Positions 55,301 through 61,300 of a DNA stretch of 64,000 nucleotides are shown piece after piece. The notes under the pieces are model-generated. The model saw only the letters and a program-made list of their open reading frames with translations. It was not told the DNA's origin and ran no database searches. Within the stretch, counting starts at the first letter, position 1, and every line of letters starts with the position of its first letter. This DNA is from Carposina sasakii. Taxonomy: Eukaryota; Arthropoda; Insecta; Lepidoptera; Carposinidae. The stretch covers positions 3,534,001 through 3,598,000 of the forward strand of contig CP053153.1 in assembly GCA_014607495.2 (NCBI GenBank). The letters run 5' to 3'. The position numbers were made by a program, and so were the translations under genes.

Positions 55301-58300
55301 AATGTTATAAAACTATTTAATACAAACGGGATTTTATTTAGGGATTAGGGACTAAATTTCTGTAAGTCAGAAATTACATTTTTTGAAAACGGTTACACAT
55401 ATGAATCTAGTTGGCATATATATATTTGGGACCCCGAGGAAATCCCACGGGAAGGGAACCAATATTTTTACGAAAACCGCTACCTACATATGAAACTGAT
55501 ATAGGGCGGGCCACTATTATATAAAAATATAATTACCTTTTAGCAGAGGAGGATAATCTGGAAGGTCATGAGGTCCTTCTTGTGCCAATTTCGGTGTTAT
55601 GATTTCTACAAATTAAATGTATAACCGTTTATAATTTTATTTATGATCAGGTGTATACATAGGTACTACATTACAAGTATCTACGAGTATTATACACTTT
55701 TGAATGTAAGCAAGTTTTAAATCAGTTTAATAAATAAAAACAGACTCACGTCCATAATATTTTTATATAGAAAATATAATACAAAGGAATTTAGGATATT
55801 TTATCTAAATTATACATGAAACAATATATATTTATATATATATATATATATATAAACAAATATATATATATATATATATTAATGACGTTAATGTTCAACC
55901 GTAAATTATCCTAATATATTATGTTTTGTACTAATCTTTTTATTCATTATAAACTACTCTTATTTTGGACATATTGGCAATAATACTTACGTTTAAGTAA
56001 TGTGACACTGTGTGTAGAGGCCATAACTTCGACGACACCTAAAATATAAAATAATAGAAATGAAGGATTTTAAAATGTAAATAAGGAGAACACAATAATA
56101 ATTTCAAAAAGTTAAGAATGATTTGAACTTATACATAAATAAATAAATGTCTAAATTACAATGGAACATATATATATAGGATACACTTACGATATTAAAA
56201 AGACATATAAATAGTAGTAAATATAAGTAGAAAATCAAAATTAATTAATTATTACCTATAGAAAGAGCACTTACTTTTTACCATGGGCGAGTTTCCTTCT
56301 GTATTTTCTTCTGGATCTTCAGCTATACTGGTTACACGGGAGCCGCCTCTTTTTGGATCTATAAATTAATGATTTAGCAGTTTATTGCCTTTTTTTCTAA
56401 ATAATATTATTAAGAAACGAATATTTACCAAATTAAATTGTATTGCTAACTAATTCGCTAAATAATGTCTGATATACATACATATTACAGTTTCTATGTT
56501 TGTAAAAATAACTTACTCTCATCAGAATATCCACCGCAATCATCGTCTTCCAGATTCTCGAATCGTTTAGTGCTAGAATCTTTTGGAGTATTCAAATGTT
56601 GCTGAGAAATAAAACTACTACGCACACCATTGAAGTCCTCCTGGCAATTCGGACGTGGTCCTCTAAATTCCTTTTGCATATTGTAGCCTTTTGGTACAAT
56701 GTATCTTTGAGTATTTTGAACTTGTGGTACATTTGTGGGCTGCGTTTGTATAACGCACGGTCCTTGAGCCCGTGGTCTAGCAATAAACCCTTTTTGAGCA
56801 TAAGCACCCATTTGACCATTCACGCTTATTTGACCATTAAAGCCCGTTTGAGGATTAGCACCTTGAGGTAAATTATAGCCCGGCTGCATAATAGAAGTTT
56901 TAGATAAACTTTGTTGGCCATAACTGTGCTGAGATTTATTACTATTAATAAATGAATTGGTAGCTTGTTGAAACTTTTGACCTTGAGCAATAAAGCGTGG
57001 CGAGGGACTATAACGTGGTTGCAAATTATAGTTTGGTGGTACAGCGTAACGAGGCTGAGTAGTATAGCCTGGTTGACCAGTATATACTGGTTGACCAGCA
57101 TATCCTGGTAGACCGTAACCAGGTCGAGGATAATAACCTTGCTGTGTGTTCACCGTTTGCTGTGTATTACAGTTTGATGAAGAAAAGTAGTTTTTATGAA
57201 TATTTGATCCAGCATAGTCTTTTTCTGAATTATAACTTTGACGGGAAGCATTATCATTAGGCTGGTTAACTTTATTTTGGTTAACACTATAGCTTGGTGC
57301 GCCTTTTAAACTTTTAACCTCATGTTGAACATCATGTTCGTCATCTTTTTGTAAATCAGAAATATCATTTTCTAGTTGTGTTAGAGAATCCTGATCAATA
57401 TCTTCAGTATCTTGTTGAGTACTATCCTCAGTTCTTTGTTGATCTTGATTTACTTCTTCGGTATGACTTTTAATGACAGATCCATCTTCACCTATATTTT
57501 CAAAAGAATAAGCCCAAACATAAAACTACTTCAAGCAAATAGTAATAACTACATAATATAAATCTGTAGCATTGAAATTATTTTATAAATTTCAAAATAT
57601 GTACCTATATTGTTTTATTTTTAAAATCGTGATGTTCTTTACAGAAAAGTTATCATGAATATGCTCTAATTTTAGTGATATTAACTTAGTGTAACTTTTT
57701 TTATTCAAAAAAGTATTCGAAATTATCTTTAAATGGAATTTTAAACCTTAACTGATTTTTTTTTCTAATATACTATTTTCTACTCATCTTATAAAATAAC
57801 GTATACTTACAACTTTCCTTTGTTATTTGATAAACATTACTTTGTCTCCTTATCCTATTATTAATTTCCCCATAAAATGTCACTAAAAAGTAATATTATA
57901 CCTAATTTATAATGTATAATGTAATTAGGTATTCAAAATTGTTAATTATAATAACTCACTCGGGTTTTGATTGTTGACCATGATCAGACAAAATGTTTGA
58001 GAAACATCTTTTTAAATACATAATTTAAATCTTTAATGAGACAAACGGACGTATTTAATCAATATTGGGTTCATTATAATATAATAAACAAATAAAACAT
58101 ATTAAAACTTTTAATTAACTGAAAACATTTTGCAGAGCGTTTATCTAGTTACTTACATCTTGGATTTCGTTTCACCGGTAGTTCAGTTAGTTAATCAAAT
58201 TGTACTCACCTATTTTATAATGATTTCCAGATTTTTGTGAAAATGCATGTATTTCACTATTCTTGTGGTACACGCATTTACCCTTTGAATCTAAAATACA

Positions 58301-61300
58301 TAAAATATTTCATTTTCACTTTGTAACATACTTAATTCGATTCCAGTTTTCCTGCGATATTAAATTACTACTTGTAGCAAAAGCACCATTTGAAGTTTAA
58401 GCTCTATAAGCGGTACATTTTTAATATTCCTGAGTTCTGAATGAAGGAAAATGTTTATAAAGAATCGCTTCTATCTAGTTATACCTCTTACCTGGTTTGA
58501 CAGATTTTTTTTCATGAAAAGATTCTTCGTGATCAACTCGCATGACATGAGTTTTCTTTTTGAATTCTGAAATTAATATTTTAAGCCTATATTACCCGAT
58601 CCTAGAAGCTACCTATAGGCCACCACCTTCTGTTTAAGATAAAGTAAAAGATCACTGTAAAAGTTGATCAGTTGAAATAGGGATCATGATTGTATTTTTT
58701 CTATCGTTTCCCCTTATTATGGTTCTAACAGGTTGACTTAGATTACAGTATTAGTTACTTGTTGTTATCTCGAATCACAATTAAATCAACAATTCAAACG
58801 ATCAAACCAAATCTTACCATTTCTAGGCTCAAGCTCACGTGATTTAAAAATCTTTTGTTTACTGCAAACACATTTCGGATTTTGAACTGATTTCTTCCCT
58901 GTATTTAGTTTTAATGCTAAAAGTATAATAAAATAGTAAAAAAATATTCATTTATAGACAAACTCTCAAGTAATCTAGTACAAAAACAGATTTTAATTAT
59001 TAGTATTACCCTTCTTGGTAGAAGAAACACTTGATTTTGTAGGAGCTGGTTTTGGTTCTTGACGTACAGGAGCGGAATCTGAAATCATGATTGTCGAAGA
59101 CTTTTTTCAGTGAATAGAAAAGATGTTTATCGGTACAAGCACAACTTGCATACATAATGTAATAAGTAAAGACGTAGCGGAATTACTTAGATCAATTTAA
59201 ACTAGATGGTGAAACATCGGAGACAGTGACTATAAGAAAATAAGCAAAATAAGATTCGACAAAATTATATTATTATCTGCAATAACATAAGTGCTTAGCA
59301 TAAGTGTTAGAAATAATTTTAACCTTTTGCTTTCGCGTTTATTTCAGTTTTGGAGGTTGATGGTTGGGACATTTTTTATAATATTTTCTTATTTATTTGC
59401 TTTATATTTCATGGTATTTTATTCTATTTCCCAAAAAATATCACAGCATTTTTATCACATAATTTTATTTGACATTATGCTGTCAATCATTTGATTTTTT
59501 CTTTTTACTTCTGTCTACTTTTTTCATAGACTTTTTACATACATCTTTTAATAAAATTACATAGGCATGGAAGAAGTGCGTAAAACTTCCTGAGATTGCG
59601 ATGCCGCCAGATAGTGGCCGTAATACTGCGGTGAATAAATTCATCCAATCAAATTAGCAGAAGACTTCTACTTCTAATCTAAGATTGTTTGTGCTCTTTA
59701 GCGTTTTCATAAATGTAGATACTAAGTTTCAAGAGTAAATAAATATACTCTCATATACATACATACATACATATAATCACGCCTTTATCCCTTATGGGGT
59801 AGGCAGAGCATCAAGGGCCGATAGAACCACATGGTGCCACTTCTGACCAATTTTGAGGGTATAATTGAGATGTACAAGTTCGGTTAGTAGTGACAGGTGG
59901 TTAGCCCATCGCCTACAAAACACCAAGACCCTCTTGTCCCTCTACTGACTTGTACAGTATGCCCGGGAAGAGAAGCAGCTGTAGTATTATACTTTTTTTT
60001 TCACTCCCAGAGCAGCATAGAAGAATAATACTCTCATATTTGCACTATAAATAACGAAGATTCCAAAACATTAACCAAAATGCAACCCGGATCATCCCAA
60101 AATCATCATCATCAGCCTATTGCAGTCCACTGCTGGACGTAGGCCTCCCCCAGGGCACGCCACAAGACTGCCATGGGGGGTATTTGCACCAATCACGTCA
60201 CCACGTTGGGCAGGCGGGTTGGTGACCGCAGTTTGTATTTTGGACTATGTCGTCAGTACGGAAGGCGCTGCTGCCCACCTCCCGGACACTCTTAATCGCC
60301 TCGTACGATACCCACGGGCAGATATAGTAGGTGGTACAAATTCTACTCTGCCGGCACTAGGCGGCTACCAAGATCACCTGGTCGATCAGTGAAATAGACC
60401 TATCTATTTATTGCATAGAAGTTGAAAAGTTATCTTCGAAAGCCAAAGGTAAATATTTCTAAAGATAGCTAGGCTATTTCTTTAATGGATAAGTATTAAC
60501 TTAACTTTGCTCTGGGAGTGAAAAAAAACGTATAATGCTACAGCTGCCTCTCTTTCCGAGCACATTGTACAAGTCAGTAGAGGGACAAAAGGGTCTTGGT
60601 GTTTTGTAGGCGATAGGCTGACCACCTGTCACTACTAACCGAACTTGTACATCTCAACCCTCAAAATAGGTCAGAAGTTGCACCATGTGGTTCTATAGGC
60701 CCTTGGTGCTCTGCCTTCCCCGTAGGGGATAAAGACGTGATCTTATGTATGTATGTATTAACTTTGATGTTTTTAAAAATATTTACAAAAAAATTATTTA
60801 ATGGTCGATCTCGCGGCAAGAATCTAACTCACATCATCATGCTCAACATGGGAGTCGCATGTCAAGCCTAATGAGCTATTCTCTTAAAAAGGCCTCTACA
60901 TCTTGGCTACGGTCCGAAGCACGCCTCTCAAAGGACCGGTACTCTGTACCTCTGTCCCATGAATTTTCGGAAGAGAAACTAATAATAATCCCAAAAAATA
61001 TCGACTGGCTAGCATATAAATCTGTGAGGTATACTTCATTGCCTTCATTGGTGTTATTGACGATAGCGCTACGGACTATCGACAGGTCCTTCTGTCTGTA
61101 ATAAAACAATTAGTGCCTACACAAATTTATTGATTATTATAAAGTACAAAAATAAAGCTTGATTTTCGACATACTTACGGCCTTTTCAGTGTAAGAACTG
61201 TTTCTCTTTATAACGAACGTTACACTTTGGCGAGCAATCATGCAGTAAATTGTATTCGAAAATAGTGATTTACAGGGTTTATGGGCTTTACTTTGTAGAA

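Noticed and set aside
60876..61109. 77-codon minus-strand open frame as a gene
   Set aside because: It lies in a duplicated segment whose other copy has indels and stops, has no splice sites in phase, and no recognised motif.
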